DNA of 64,000 nt, taken from NCBI RefSeq assembly GCF_014119005.1, contig NZ_JACGYX010000003.1, forward strand, positions 248,001 through 312,000, given 5' to 3'. The DNA comes from Psychrobacter sp. GP33 (GTDB taxonomy: Bacteria > Pseudomonadota > Gammaproteobacteria > Pseudomonadales > Moraxellaceae). A model generated the notes under the pieces. The model was not told the origin of the DNA. It was given only the letters and a program-made list of their open reading frames with translations, and searched no databases. The position numbers and the translations under genes were made by a program. Position 1 is the first letter of the stretch; each line of letters opens with the position of its first letter. Below, in pieces: positions 35,954 to 45,072 of this stretch.

Positions 35954-37873
35954 ATGAAGATATTGGAACCGATCACGATTGGCGGTGTAGTTTTTAAGAA
36001 TCGCATCATGTTTCCGCCACTGACGACAGGGTATGAAGCCAAAGACGGTACGATTAGTTCGCAAAGCAATGCCTTTTATACACGCCTCGCTAAAGGTGGC
36101 GTCGGATATATCGTGTTGGGTGATGTCGCACCTATCCGCAGCTTTGCACCCACACCTAAGCTATTTGATGATAGCCAAATAGCAAGTTTTCGCCTGCTTG
36201 CTGATAATGTACATGCTTATGGCGCTAAACTTGGTGTACAAATATTCCACCCAGAATATGATTGCGATGCCCTTAATGCGTTGTTTGCTGCGGGTGAAAT
36301 GGACAAAGTACGTGCGCAACTACATCATGATATGCAGTTTTTCGTTAATGAGGTGTCTGAAGCTGACTTGATGGCTATTATTGACAAGATGTGTGCTTGT
36401 GCAGTGCGCGCTCAAAAAGCAGGTGTGGATGTCATTCAAATACATGGTGATAGGTTAGTGGGCGCGCTGTGTAGCACGCAAATGAATACACGCAAGGATA
36501 AATTCGGTGGCTCTCTTGAAAATCGTACTCGTTTTGCCTTGATGTTGGTGGCTGCATTAAAAAAAGCCGTACCAACCATGATTATCGATTATAAATTATC
36601 AGTAGTCACTCCTGAGCGCGGTAAAGGTGGCATTGACGAGGTTGACGCGCCACAGTTCGCACAGTGGCTTGAGGCTGCTGGCGCGGATATGTTGCATGTT
36701 GGGCAGGCGAATCACACCGGTAATATGGCTGATACGATTCCACCGATGGGGGTGCAGCCTTACTGTTTTTTTGCAGATATTACAGGCGATATTAAACAGG
36801 CAGTTTCTATTCCTGTCAGCACTTCAGGACGTATTATTGATCCAGATATGGGTGAAAATATGCTCCGAAATGGCAAGGCTGACATGATTGGCATTGGTCG
36901 TGCGCTGTTGGCTGACCCTGATTGGACGAATAAGGCTGCCACAGGTCACGCCCAAGATATTGTCCGCTGCATCTCATGTAACGAAGGTTGCGTTGATAAT
37001 GTTCTCAATCGCTCGTTTATCGCCTGCGTGGTCAACGCTGAGAATGGCTTTGAAGAAACGCGCTTTATCACACTGGCTAAAACTCAGAAAAATATTGTCG
37101 TCATTGGTGGCGGTCCTGCAGGATTAGAGGCTGCCCGCGTCGCTGCAAAAAAAGGGCATTGCGTCACTTTATTTGAAAAAGAAAATAAGCTGGGCGGGCA
37201 GTTGAATATTGCCAATATTCCTCCTCGCAAAAGTGAAATCTACCGTGCTGTAGAGGATTTGGTACAGGCAGTCCACCGTGAGGGCGTGAAATTGCATCTT
37301 GGGGAAACTGCTACTGTCTCAAATGTGCTGGCGTGTACGCCCAACGCTGTAATCGTAGCCGTTGGTGCGTCAAGCTTCACACCGCCTATAGTAGGCGTGG
37401 ATGGTGAAAATGTTCGTGATGCGTGGAAAGTACTTGCGGGTGAGCAAAAAGTATCTGGTCAGGTGGTGGTTATCGGTGGCGGTATTGTTGGTTGTGAGAC
37501 GGCAGAATATCTTGCTGAACAAGGTTGTAAAGTGTCTGTAGTCGAAATGCAAGGTAAGATTGCAAGTGACATAAGTACGACTATCTTACCGACCATGCTT
37601 GAGAATTATCGAGTTTATGGCGTAGAACAGTATTTGAATCATCAAGTAGTTAGAATTGATACGGAGGAATTGCATTGCGTGGACGAGAACAGAAAATCCG
37701 TATACATTCCATGCGACTACGTTGTTATTGCCAGCGGTGCACGTTCTATTGTTTTTGATACTTCAGGATTTATGGATCAAGGTATTGATGTGGTCAGAGT
37801 AGGTGACTGCTTAGAAGTAGCAGATATCTCACATGCTATCAAAACAGCATATGACGCCGCTAATGTAGTCTAA
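35954..37873 (+). CDS. FadH-like NADH:flavin oxidoreductase (OYE + FAD/NAD domains)
   Basis: About 639 residues in three parts. An Old Yellow Enzyme TIM barrel (1-340) contains NRIMFPPLTTG and FGGSLENRTRF. A 4Fe-4S cluster motif follows, CISCNEGC with a later Cys in FIACVVN. A C-terminal pyridine-nucleotide-disulfide reductase part has IVVIGGGPAGLEAARVAA and VVVIGGGIVGCETAEYLAEQG. This architecture is that of 2,4-dienoyl-CoA reductase FadH and of trimethylamine or related dehydrogenases; the substrate cannot be told. The second ATG is chosen since AAGAGA is 6 nt before it. It is a single gene between the CpxA-like kinase and a DedA gene. Confidence 0.83.
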   Translation: MKILEPITIGGVVFKNRIMFPPLTTGYEAKDGTISSQSNAFYTRLAKGGVGYIVLGDVAPIRSFAPTPKLFDDSQIASFRLLADNVHAYGAKLGVQIFHPEYDCDALNALFAAGEMDKVRAQLHHDMQFFVNEVSEADLMAIIDKMCACAVRAQKAGVDVIQIHGDRLVGALCSTQMNTRKDKFGGSLENRTRFALMLVAALKKAVPTMIIDYKLSVVTPERGKGGIDEVDAPQFAQWLEAAGADMLHVGQANHTGNMADTIPPMGVQPYCFFADITGDIKQAVSIPVSTSGRIIDPDMGENMLRNGKADMIGIGRALLADPDWTNKAATGHAQDIVRCISCNEGCVDNVLNRSFIACVVNAENGFEETRFITLAKTQKNIVVIGGGPAGLEAARVAAKKGHCVTLFEKENKLGGQLNIANIPPRKSEIYRAVEDLVQAVHREGVKLHLGETATVSNVLACTPNAVIVAVGASSFTPPIVGVDGENVRDAWKVLAGEQKVSGQVVVIGGGIVGCETAEYLAEQGCKVSVVEMQGKIASDISTTILPTMLENYRVYGVEQYLNHQVVRIDTEELHCVDENRKSVYIPCDYVVIASGARSIVFDTSGFMDQGIDVVRVGDCLEVADISHAIKTAYDAANVV

Positions 37874-37936
37874 AATATCTTGACCATACACGTTAATTAA
37901 AATATATCACTGAGATCCTATAATCGAGAATATAGA

Positions 37937-38566
37937 ATGAATCAAATAAGCGCTTGGGTGCTGATGATTATGGCAAAGTTTGGCTATTTTGGCATTGTAT
38001 TTGCCATGTTTGCTGAAAACGTTTTTCCACCGATACCCTCTGAGCTAATTATGCCAGCTGCTGGTTTTGCCGCGGCGCAAGGTCAGCTGAATCTGATACT
38101 GGTCATAATAGCTGGTACGTTTGGCGCTGTGTTAGGCGCATTGCCATTATATTACTTGGGCAGTGTGTTTAATAAAGAGCGCTTAGTCCTATTCACTCAA
38201 AAATATGGTAAATATGTATTTGTTAAACCAGATGATGTTTTGGCGTCTGATGATTGGTTCAACAAACATGGCAAAAAAGCAGTTTTTTTCGGACGTATGG
38301 TACCCGGTATTCGCTCGCTCATATCTATTCCTGCCGGTATGAATCACATGCCTATAGGCTCTTTTTTAGTATTAACAACAGTAGGTGCCAGTATTTGGAC
38401 GACCGTGCTAACGCTTGCTGGCTATTACTTGGGCAAGAATTATGCCCGTATCGAAGTGATGCTCGCGCCTTATTCAAAAGTGTTCTTATTACTAGCAGCT
38501 GTTATTATTGTCGGCTTTTTTATCAAGCGACATTTGTCTGACAAAAGAAATGATAAGTTAACCTGA
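37937..38566 (+). CDS. DedA-family membrane protein
   Basis: This inner-membrane protein of 209 residues belongs to the SNARE-associated/DedA family. Family marks are ENVFPPIPSELIMPAAGFAA near the N-terminus, with the Glu and Pro residues, and FFGRMVPGIRSLISIPAGM in the middle, containing the essential FxRFxP-like Arg-Pro motif, followed by hydrophobic helices. Members are implicated in membrane homeostasis and in undecaprenyl-phosphate or phospholipid flipping. Promoter and partners are not evident. Confidence 0.9.
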   Translation: MNQISAWVLMIMAKFGYFGIVFAMFAENVFPPIPSELIMPAAGFAAAQGQLNLILVIIAGTFGAVLGALPLYYLGSVFNKERLVLFTQKYGKYVFVKPDDVLASDDWFNKHGKKAVFFGRMVPGIRSLISIPAGMNHMPIGSFLVLTTVGASIWTTVLTLAGYYLGKNYARIEVMLAPYSKVFLLLAAVIIVGFFIKRHLSDKRNDKLT

Positions 38567-38570
38567 TTAA

Positions 38571-39050
38571 TTAATTTGCTAATGAGTTTTCCAAAATATA
38601 ATAATGGAGTTTTAAGTTTACAGATCTTTTATCTGTATCTCGCCCCAAGTGACAAAAAATACTTCCAGCCCAATAAGAGACGCGCCAAGCAGCAGTCAAT
38701 CCGGTGGACGCTCGCCTTGTAGAAAAATAGCAATAGGTACACCGACCACCGACCAAACGGTACCAAGCAAACTTAACAAAATTGGATTGCTTGTTTTTTG
38801 TAATAAAAATAATAGTAGGAACGGCGCGGCAAAGATAAACGCTTGTATGGCAATAACTATAAATGGCAGCGTCTAGCCCATCGGTACTACCAGTGAAAAG
38901 GTAGGGCAAAGTAACCGTAGTCAGTAAAAATGCTGTTCCCGTTATAGCACAAAAAAGAAACGCCAATGCGGTAAGACCAATTAAACAAGCAAAGGGAATG
39001 AGCCACGCGTGCTGGTGCTGAGTGATTTTTTGCCCCGTGGGTGTACACAT
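38571..39050 (-). pseudogene. Decayed membrane transporter, EamA/DMT-like remnant
   Basis: The first frame starts MCTPTGQK and reads hydrophobic helices (ALAFLFCAITGTAFLLTT) to about 38880, then turns into non-membrane sequence. In another frame the membrane protein continues from there (LPFIVIAIQAFIFAAPFLL, then SLLGTVWSVVGVPIAIFL). It meets an in-frame TGA after GERPPD, and reads on as LLLGASLIGLEVFFVTWG to a stop near 38618. At least one frameshift and one nonsense codon therefore interrupt it. The tail, with a Gly-Glu-Arg before the last helix, resembles EamA/DMT carriers. It lacks most of the length of such a protein, so the N-terminal half is also missing or diverged. Confidence 0.65.
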
Positions 39051-39304
39051 AAAGTATCTTAATTAGTAAAAAGAATCTTAATAACTTATAGCGCTTTATA
39101 AGCCGCTTGTCATTAACCAGTATTGTTTCATTTCTTAAAGTCTAGTAGTGAAATATACTCATTAGTGCCAATAAAGTATTAGCATTTATTTCATTAATAA
39201 TAAGCAACTTATGTAGAGTTATATTCTTAGAATAATTGCTAGATTTTATAAAAGCCGTTACAATTAATAAATTAATCTGCCATATTTTAGACAAGGAAGT
39301 CAAT

Positions 39305-41194
39305 ATGCATACTATCTCTCAGCCTATAAGCCATTTACCTATTAAAAAATTAACGCAATGTATACTTGCTATCACCTTCTCGGCAATAAGTTATTCTCAT
39401 GCCAATGCTGCTCAAGCTAATTCATATGGTAGTGTGACATTTTTTGGAGATAGTTTAACGGACGGTGGCTACTTTAGTCCGATAACCCAAGGTAGCTTAG
39501 GTTTAAATCAATCAGGGCAGTTCACTACGAATCCTGATAATACATGGGCAACTTCATTTGCTGAGCAACTTGGCACCACATCGGTTGCCAATAAATTTGG
39601 TAGTGAAAAGACCGGTAATAACTATGCTATTGGTGGCGCAAGAGCCGGCGTAGATGTTGTTAGTGAAGATGGTATTCCTATTATTTCTGTTAGCAATCAA
39701 GTTAATGGTTATCTCGCTAATAAAAAAGTCGATCCTAACGGTGTGTATGTGGTGTGGGCAGGCGCAAACGACTTACTTGAAGCAGCTAAACAAAGCTCAA
39801 CCAATGCAATCCAAACTATTTCAACAGCAGCTGGTAGCCAAGTTGCAGCTATTAAAGCATTAAAAGATAATGGTGCAAACTATATTTTAGTACCCAATAT
39901 TCCAGATGTTGGACTAACTCCTAGAGCCATTTCGCAAGGTGCAGCCGTTCAAGCTCAAAGTACTCTCGCTACCAGTATATATAACCAAACTTTGTACAAC
40001 GGTGCTGTTGCTACTGGCGCAAATATTATACCGCTAGATACTTTTAGTTTATTACAACAAGTTGCTGACAATCCTTCTGCTTATGGTTTCACTGATGTAA
40101 AAACGCCTGCTTGTGGTGGTGTAAGCTCATTAGAATGTGGACGTGACGACCTTATAACTTCAAACGCTAATAACAGTTATTTCTTTGCTGATGGCATCCA
40201 TCCCACAGGTCGCGCTCATCAACTGATCGCAGACTATGCCTATGCAGTCGTCACGGCTCCGAGCCAAATTGGTGTGTTGCCCCATATTGCAACGGCAACA
40301 GGGCTGGCTATTAATGAGCGTTTACAAACGCATGTCAATGAGATTCAAAGTAGCAAGCAAAAGCCTGCCCGTACCTTGTGGGCAACCGGTGAGTTTGAAA
40401 ACCAAGACATTGCAGGGTTTGAAAGTGATGGTAATACGCAAGTCTTATTGGGTGTAGATTTCGCTCATCCCAATTCAGCAAACGCTGTAACAGGATTATA
40501 TGGCAACATCACCCAAAAAGATTTTGAGAATTCAGGTGTTACCACAGGTCTTAGTAATATTGGGTTAGATGAAGTCGGTTTTGGTGTTTATCATAGCCAT
40601 ACTCTAGACAAGTTTGGCGGTGTGCAGGTCAACGGTGCTGTTGGCTTTGGCAACATGGATGTCGATGTCACACGTGCGGTCACGCTTGGTGGTAATAGAC
40701 AGGACTTTAAATCTAATGCTGACGGTAAGCGTTATTATGCCAACTTGCAGGCAGGTTACCCGATGCAGGTAAGTGGCATTGGTATCACGCCATATATTGG
40801 TGCAACAGCCAGTCGTGTAACAATAGATGGATTAAAGGAAAAAGAGATGTCTGGCATTGCCATGCAATTTGATGAGCAAAAATATAATACAACTTATGGC
40901 AAGCTTGGGGTAAAAGCCAATCATAATGTGGCTCAGAATCTAAATCTATTCGGTGATATTCATTACCAAAAACAGCTTAGTGATAATCGTAAAGCGGCAT
41001 CGGCACGTTTAAATACGATAGCGGATATTAGCTTTGATACCCCTATGGTACAAACTGACGACGATAATTTTGCAATGACACTGGGTCTATCTAAAAGCTT
41101 CGGTCAGCTTAATGCTAATGCAGGTGTGACGCATTCGCAAGGAGATGATGATAAAAACACCAGCTTGTTTGTAGGATTAAGTGGCGCATTCTAA
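39305..41194 (+). CDS. Autotransporter GDSL esterase/lipase
   Basis: 629 residues. A Sec signal peptide covers about 1-36 (ending SHANA). The passenger is an SGNH/GDSL hydrolase: block I is FFGDSLTDGG with nucleophile S50, block III WAGANDLL, and block V DGIHPTGRAH with D296 and H299. From about residue 355 a C-terminal autotransporter beta-barrel follows, rich in alternating Gly/aromatic strands and ending LFVGLSGAF with the terminal Phe needed for outer-membrane insertion. It is of the EstA/EstP type of cell-surface esterases. AAGGAAG lies before the ATG at 39305; the frame is open 23 codons further upstream. A terminator follows. Confidence 0.92.
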   Translation: MHTISQPISHLPIKKLTQCILAITFSAISYSHANAAQANSYGSVTFFGDSLTDGGYFSPITQGSLGLNQSGQFTTNPDNTWATSFAEQLGTTSVANKFGSEKTGNNYAIGGARAGVDVVSEDGIPIISVSNQVNGYLANKKVDPNGVYVVWAGANDLLEAAKQSSTNAIQTISTAAGSQVAAIKALKDNGANYILVPNIPDVGLTPRAISQGAAVQAQSTLATSIYNQTLYNGAVATGANIIPLDTFSLLQQVADNPSAYGFTDVKTPACGGVSSLECGRDDLITSNANNSYFFADGIHPTGRAHQLIADYAYAVVTAPSQIGVLPHIATATGLAINERLQTHVNEIQSSKQKPARTLWATGEFENQDIAGFESDGNTQVLLGVDFAHPNSANAVTGLYGNITQKDFENSGVTTGLSNIGLDEVGFGVYHSHTLDKFGGVQVNGAVGFGNMDVDVTRAVTLGGNRQDFKSNADGKRYYANLQAGYPMQVSGIGITPYIGATASRVTIDGLKEKEMSGIAMQFDEQKYNTTYGKLGVKANHNVAQNLNLFGDIHYQKQLSDNRKAASARLNTIADISFDTPMVQTDDDNFAMTLGLSKSFGQLNANAGVTHSQGDDDKNTSLFVGLSGAF

Positions 41195-41250
41195 AAAATG
41201 TAGTAATATTTCCTAAAAATTTACAACCTGAATAGTGAATTTTAAACATC

Positions 41251-41290
41251 AAAAAGCCGCTACATACAGCGCTGTATGTAGCGGCTTTTT
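41251..41290 (+). terminator. Terminator after the autotransporter esterase
   Basis: A perfect 40-bp palindrome: 20-nt arms beginning AAAAAGCCGCTACATA and ending GCGGCTTTTT with no unpaired loop bases. The A5 and T5 ends make it a rho-independent terminator usable from either side, although only the esterase gene reads into it. Confidence 0.85.
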
Positions 41291-41420
41291 AATTGGTTTG
41301 AGGGCGTATATTTAGAATGTATTTTGACAGAGGACTGCTATCGTTCAATGCAGTGGCTGTCTATCGGCTAATGGTTTATGATAAACCTTTATAACTATTT
41401 ATTTAAACCGAAAGAGAATT

Positions 41421-41834
41421 ATGATTTTTATTACCAATAATATTAGCCTTAACGACTATGAGGTGGAGATTCATGCCATACGCGCACAAGGTGCTGGCGG
41501 ACAAAATGTCAATAAAGTCTCCTCAGCCATTCACCTGCGCTTTGATATTTCAGCTTCAAGTTTGAGTGCCACTAATAAACAGCGTTTATTAGCCAGTAAA
41601 GACAGCCGGATAACTAAAGATGGCGTGCTTATCCTTAAGGCGCAGCAATTTCGTACTCAAGAACGCAATAAAATTGATGCATTGGAACGTCTCAAGCAAT
41701 TTATCGTCGCTGCTACTCATATCGAGAAACGTCGTAAGCCTACCAAGCCAAGCAACAATGCTCGGCGTAAGCGTATGGATAGTAAAACCCAGCGCGGTAG
41801 AACAAAAGTACTGCGTGGTAAAGTGGATATTTAG
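41421..41834 (+). CDS. arfB: Alternative ribosome-rescue factor ArfB (YaeJ)
   Basis: 137 residues with the class I release-factor catalytic motif GGQ at 26-28 in RAQGAGGQNVNKVSS. Release-factor codon-recognition domains are absent. The C-terminal tail is strongly basic (KRRKPTKPSNNARRKRMDSK), as needed to enter the mRNA channel of stalled ribosomes. It hydrolyses peptidyl-tRNA on non-stop complexes. AAAGAGAA precedes the ATG. It is a single gene, convergent with the amidohydrolase gene 33 nt away and without a recognisable terminator between them. Confidence 0.94.
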   Translation: MIFITNNISLNDYEVEIHAIRAQGAGGQNVNKVSSAIHLRFDISASSLSATNKQRLLASKDSRITKDGVLILKAQQFRTQERNKIDALERLKQFIVAATHIEKRRKPTKPSNNARRKRMDSKTQRGRTKVLRGKVDI

Positions 41835-41867
41835 ATATATGTAACGGTAGGATTTTTTACTAAATAA

Positions 41868-43142
41868 TCACTGGTCAAAACAAATAAAAGCTGCCGCATT
41901 GCAAAAGGTCTGCTTGCCGTTTTTAAATCCTGCTAAAGCTTGAGCATTGGTTCTAATGGCATTCACCGCATCTTTTGCTTCTAATACCACTAAAGTCGCA
42001 GGCGCACCTATGGTTATTTTTGCTTGCATCGATAACACTTTTGCTGCGTTTTTACCAATCATATCAAAGACTGTTTCTATATCTTTGTCTTTTGAGAGTT
42101 GCGCAATATTGGCATACATATTTCCCATTCTGATAAGAGAAGCATCCCCATAAGGCGTAAAGGCGTTTAGAATATTATTACTGGCTATCGTAGTATTAAT
42201 GCCCAATTCTGCCAACTCATTGGCGTTCACCATCCCTCTTGGAATTAGTTCTTTGTAATCACGTCCGTTTAAATAAATATCGGTTGCAGGCAAGACGGTT
42301 AATGATATATCCGCGAATTTTAATAATCCTGCCATTGCGCCGCGTTTTAAGGTATCCATCGCCGAAATTTTGGTCACATGACCGATGGAAACACGCCCTT
42401 GATAATGACGTTTGATGGTTTCTTCAACCACTTTAGGGATGCTTGAGCCTTCAGGGTCTAAGTCAAAATCCAAATGAAAATCAACATTGACATTAAACTG
42501 CTCTGCTAAATCAAATATCATCTCGATATGACGGTCTGGATGCTCATCTTTATAAGGGCAACCACCAACTAGATCCGCCCCTTGTGTCAACGCTTGCTGT
42601 AACAGCGCATAAGTCTGTGGCGCCGTGGTCAAACCATCTTGCGCAAAGGCACAAATCTCGATATCCATTGCAAAAGCATATTTCTCCCGCGCTTTTTTAA
42701 TCGCATTAAAGCTGCGTAATTGCGTTTTGGCATCCGTTTCTACAAAGGTACGCATTCCGACCGTGCCTTTTTTTATTGCCATCTCTATCACTTTGCTGGC
42801 ACGTTTATATACATCGGCTTCACTAAATTCTTCTTTAGCTTGCCCAGTCTCATTCACTGCTTCTTCTAAATCACCGCTTTCCATACTACAGCGGTCGAGT
42901 ATGCAAGCTTTATCAAGGTGGATATGGCTTTCATAAAAGCCTGCGCAGACAAAATTGCCTTTAGCATCATAAATGCTGGTGCTATCGTTATTTTCAGTGG
43001 CTTTATCTTCGCCTCTTTCAGTATGACTATCATCAATAATATGATTGTCATCTTCAATAGCAGCAATCAGCCCGTTTTTTATCTTTATCGTTACTATATC
43101 CTGATGACCTTCCAATCGGGCATTTTCAATAATAATATCCAT
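41868..43142 (-). CDS. Amidohydrolase, cytosine deaminase-like
   Basis: About 424 residues of the metal-dependent amidohydrolase superfamily, nearest in appearance to CodA/AtzC-type deaminases. Seen are the HxH metal pair in FYESHIHLDKACILD, VDFHLDFDLDPEG in the middle, and IGHVTK with a further His. At the place where CodA has GHD with the metal/catalytic Asp, this protein reads IASNNILNAF with Asn322, so either the enzyme uses a variant site or the alignment shifts there. The ATG at 43142 is preferred over an in-frame TTG further out. Substrate unknown: cytosine, a creatinine-like or a triazine-like ring are all possible. Confidence 0.72.
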   Translation of the reverse strand: MDIIIENARLEGHQDIVTIKIKNGLIAAIEDDNHIIDDSHTERGEDKATENNDSTSIYDAKGNFVCAGFYESHIHLDKACILDRCSMESGDLEEAVNETGQAKEEFSEADVYKRASKVIEMAIKKGTVGMRTFVETDAKTQLRSFNAIKKAREKYAFAMDIEICAFAQDGLTTAPQTYALLQQALTQGADLVGGCPYKDEHPDRHIEMIFDLAEQFNVNVDFHLDFDLDPEGSSIPKVVEETIKRHYQGRVSIGHVTKISAMDTLKRGAMAGLLKFADISLTVLPATDIYLNGRDYKELIPRGMVNANELAELGINTTIASNNILNAFTPYGDASLIRMGNMYANIAQLSKDKDIETVFDMIGKNAAKVLSMQAKITIGAPATLVVLEAKDAVNAIRTNAQALAGFKNGKQTFCNAAAFICFDQ

Positions 43143-43450
43143 GACTTTTACTTTTCCTATGTTTATTGGCAATATATTTAATGAACTGGCGCTAACCTTA
43201 TAAACAAAACGGTGATAACTACATTACTGTGACCGCTTAATAATAAACTGCTCAACAATAAACAGTGAATAAATTCAATTCTCTATTGAGTCAGCGCAGG
43301 TACGGTGCTATTTTACAGCCCTTGCTTACGTCTGCCGTTCAGCAGTAACACAAATGATGTTAAAATAACGATTTGTCCATATTTCGCCCACAGTTTCACT
43401 CATATTCTCGCCCAAAGTGGATATGCCCAATTTTAAAAAGGAAGTGAGTC

Positions 43451-43873
43451 ATGATTAATACCAAAATATATAAATCCGTCTATACATTGGCTGAAAAGCT
43501 ACTAGAAGCGGATAGAAAAGGGCATCAAGAAGCCTTTAATTGGCTATATAGCGAGCTAAAAGCAATTTGTGTCGACAATGATAATACGGATAAAGACCAT
43601 CCAGAACAATGGGAAACGCTAGCAGATTTCACAGCAGACTTAGACGAAGCGCTAGTCATTTACGATAAGGCACTAGAGAAAGCCAAAGCCATCAATTCAA
43701 AAGATCATTTGTCATCAATTGCGTTTTCTATGGCAGTCATTCAAATTGAATTGGGGCAAAAGGATGCTGCTATTACCAGCCTACAGAACGCAAAGATAAC
43801 CGCTAATAAGATTGAAGATAAAGAGTTTAAAGTAGAAATTGATGAGCTGCTCACTAAATTGTTAGCTGAGTAA
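43451..43873 (+). CDS. Hypothetical helical protein, possibly TPR-like
   Basis: This 140-residue soluble protein has no recognised family. It is acidic and predicted all-helical from its pattern (ADFTADLDEALVIYDKALEKA, then IAFSMAVIQIELGQKDAAITS). The segment GQKDAAITSLQNA resembles one tetratricopeptide repeat. There is no signal peptide or membrane segment. AAGGAAGTGAGTC gives a good ribosome-binding site before the ATG. It lies alone between the amidohydrolase (divergent) and arsC (75 nt downstream), and its function cannot be inferred from them. Confidence 0.8.
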   Translation: MINTKIYKSVYTLAEKLLEADRKGHQEAFNWLYSELKAICVDNDNTDKDHPEQWETLADFTADLDEALVIYDKALEKAKAINSKDHLSSIAFSMAVIQIELGQKDAAITSLQNAKITANKIEDKEFKVEIDELLTKLLAE

Positions 43874-43947
43874 ATCGATGCAATATATCGCTAATAGCTG
43901 CTATTCTCACTAAAATTATGACAATTCTTACCTGACACAAGGTCGTT

Positions 43948-44334
43948 ATGACACCCATTATTTTTCACAATCCGAACTGTGGTACTTCGCGCAATACCTT
44001 AGCCATTATGAAAGCGTCAGGTGAAACGCCTAATATTATCGAGTATCTAAAAACGCCGCCCACACGAGATTATCTGGTTGAACTGCTCGACTTAATGAAA
44101 ATTTCACCGCGTGAGTTATTACGGCAAAAAGAGATGGTTGCTTTGGAGCTGGATGATGCAGGGTTGTCTGATGAGCAGCTTATCGATGTCATGATTGCGA
44201 ATCCTATTTTAATCAACCGTCCCATTGTGATCACTGATAAAGGTGCTGCATTGTGTCGTCCTTCAGAGCGAGTGTTTGACTTATTAACGCATCCTATCAG
44301 TCGTTTTATTAAAGAAGACGGTGAAGTATTATAA
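43948..44334 (+). CDS. arsC: Arsenate reductase, glutaredoxin-coupled
   Basis: A 128-residue ArsC of the thioredoxin-fold, glutaredoxin-dependent class. The catalytic cysteine is C11 in HNPNCGTSRNTL, and the anion-binding arginines lie in LINRPIVI and LCRPSERV, as in the E. coli R773 protein. It reduces arsenate to arsenite with glutathione and glutaredoxin. The protein looks complete. No arsenite pump or ArsR is adjacent, and the neighbouring arsH is destroyed, so an ars operon may have shrunk to this one gene. YfgD-type housekeeping paralogs are related and cannot be ruled out. Confidence 0.85.
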   Translation: MTPIIFHNPNCGTSRNTLAIMKASGETPNIIEYLKTPPTRDYLVELLDLMKISPRELLRQKEMVALELDDAGLSDEQLIDVMIANPILINRPIVITDKGAALCRPSERVFDLLTHPISRFIKEDGEVL

Positions 44335-44382
44335 TATCTTGGTAGTAATGCGATAAGTCATACTCCAGAAGCAGTAATAGAT

Positions 44383-44880
44383 TTGAATGACTTGTCAAAT
44401 ATTGACAATGAATATTTGCATCCGATTGATATTGAGTCTTTGATTGGAGCATACGACCCGCGCCATGCCCAAAGGTATTGGTGCTGTACGGCTCGTTACG
44501 TGAATGCTAATTTTCTAAATTAGCCGCAGAAGAAGCAAGCCGAATATTACGCTGGTATGGTCAGAGGGTATGCTGTGGGTAAGTACTGAGCGTCACGGCA
44601 GCATCACCTGTCTTATGAAAGCGCAGATTAATTGGATACCAGTGTCATTTGGGGGTGTGCGACCTACACAAGGTAAAACACTGGCAATCAGCCGCGTATT
44701 CTTGGGCGTTGGATGTGTATGATTACTATCCCTAATCAATCTTCTATCCCAAAAGTCTTTTTAGAATTTAATGACGACAATCGGATGCAATTATCGCCTT
44801 TATATCAGAGTATCGTCGATGTGTGTGAAGAGCTGGTGAAATTCACATGGCTTACACGTGGACGTGCTGATTACGCTACC
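44383..44880 (+). pseudogene. arsH: Degraded arsH (NADPH-dependent FMN reductase) remnant
   Basis: Successive ArsH blocks appear in different frames. The order is: an N-terminal NDLSNIDNEYLHPID; after a frameshift near 44465, KVLVLYGSLRE, an in-frame TAA and KLAAEEASRILRWYGQ; then, after a deletion, VSTERHGSITCLMKAQINWIP and VRPTQGKTLAIS; then, after another frameshift near 44695, MITIPNQSSIPKVFLEF and EELVKFTWLTRGRADY, the family C-terminus. The order is right and about a third of the gene is missing. After 44880 the sequence changes to GTTACT repeats and a hydrophobic reading frame unrelated to ArsH. Together with adjacent arsC it marks a former arsenic-resistance operon. Confidence 0.85.
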
Positions 44881-45017
44881 GTTACTGTTACTGTTACTGT
44901 TAGTAACCTTATTGGCTTTGATGTCGTTGGCTGCCAATGATAACTAGCTAAATGATAACTGGCTAAATGATTAATAGTAAAATAATTAACCAAGCAGAGT
45001 GTTAAATGATTAATAGT

Positions 45018-45059
45018 AAAAAGCCTGCCGATAAATACCATTTTATCGGCAGGCTTTTT
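45018..45059. terminator. Bidirectional terminator between arsH remnant and mgtC
   Basis: A perfect 18-bp stem (AAAAAGCCTGCCGATAAA and its complement) with a short loop, A5 on one side and T5 on the other. It can end transcription from the arsC side and from the convergent mgtC gene, which stops 14 nt away. Confidence 0.88.
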
Positions 45060-45072
45060 ATTAGAAAGGTAA

